Positions 6,807 to 6,809 of a stretch of DNA of 6,809 bases are shown piece by piece. Below the pieces are notes generated by a model. That model had not been told where the DNA came from and searched no databases. It saw only the letters and a list, made by a program, of their open reading frames with translations. Location: the NCBI GenBank assembly GCA_031424915.1, contig JANPII010000096.1, forward strand, positions 1-6,809, written 5' to 3'. The stretch is from JANPII01 sp031424915. GTDB lineage: Bacteria > Pseudomonadota > Alphaproteobacteria > Rickettsiales > Midichloriaceae. A program made the translations under genes and the position numbers. How positions within the stretch are numbered: the stretch's first letter is position 1; the number at the start of each line of letters is the position of its first letter.

Positions 6807-6809
6807 GCT

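Overview
The window looks like a piece of an alphaproteobacterial chromosome, probably from a host-associated lineage such as Rickettsiales or Holosporales. Three things point there: moderately AT-rich DNA with AT-leaning codon choice, a small DUF6898-type protein (a family I know from Alphaproteobacteria) directly behind an M32 metallocarboxypeptidase, and a decayed ankyrin-type gene beside a giant orphan coiled-coil protein. The order-level assignment is inference; there is no rRNA or other strong phylogenetic marker here. I see no tRNA, rRNA, CRISPR array, IS element or transposase.

Every credible gene lies on the minus strand, so transcription runs from right to left. Right to left: (1) 6795-6013 is one reading frame for an ankyrin-type protein, interrupted by an in-frame TAA at 6562-6564; it is best read as a pseudogene. 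(2) 5887-6012 is a short spacer. (3) 5886-4396 is a complete 496-residue M32 carboxypeptidase with all zinc-site residues intact. (4) 4393-4190 is a 67-residue DUF6898-like protein starting 2 nt after the carboxypeptidase stop, with its ribosome binding site inside the end of that gene. (5) 4189-3909 is a 281-nt regulatory spacer carrying a good extended -10 sigma70-type promoter, a dyad over the -10 box, and a possible 9-codon leader ORF overlapping the next start codon. (6) 3908-1 is the first 1302 codons of a very large, soluble-looking, alpha-helical and coiled-coil protein that I cannot assign to a family and that runs off the left edge.

Functionally, the carboxypeptidase and its small partner form a two-gene peptide-turnover unit. 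The giant protein has its own promoter and is a separate transcription unit. Its size, coiled coils, scattered LGL-type helical motif and lack of a recognisable domain make it the most interesting unknown in the window. An effector or structural role would be in keeping with an intracellular lifestyle, but nothing in the sequence proves it.
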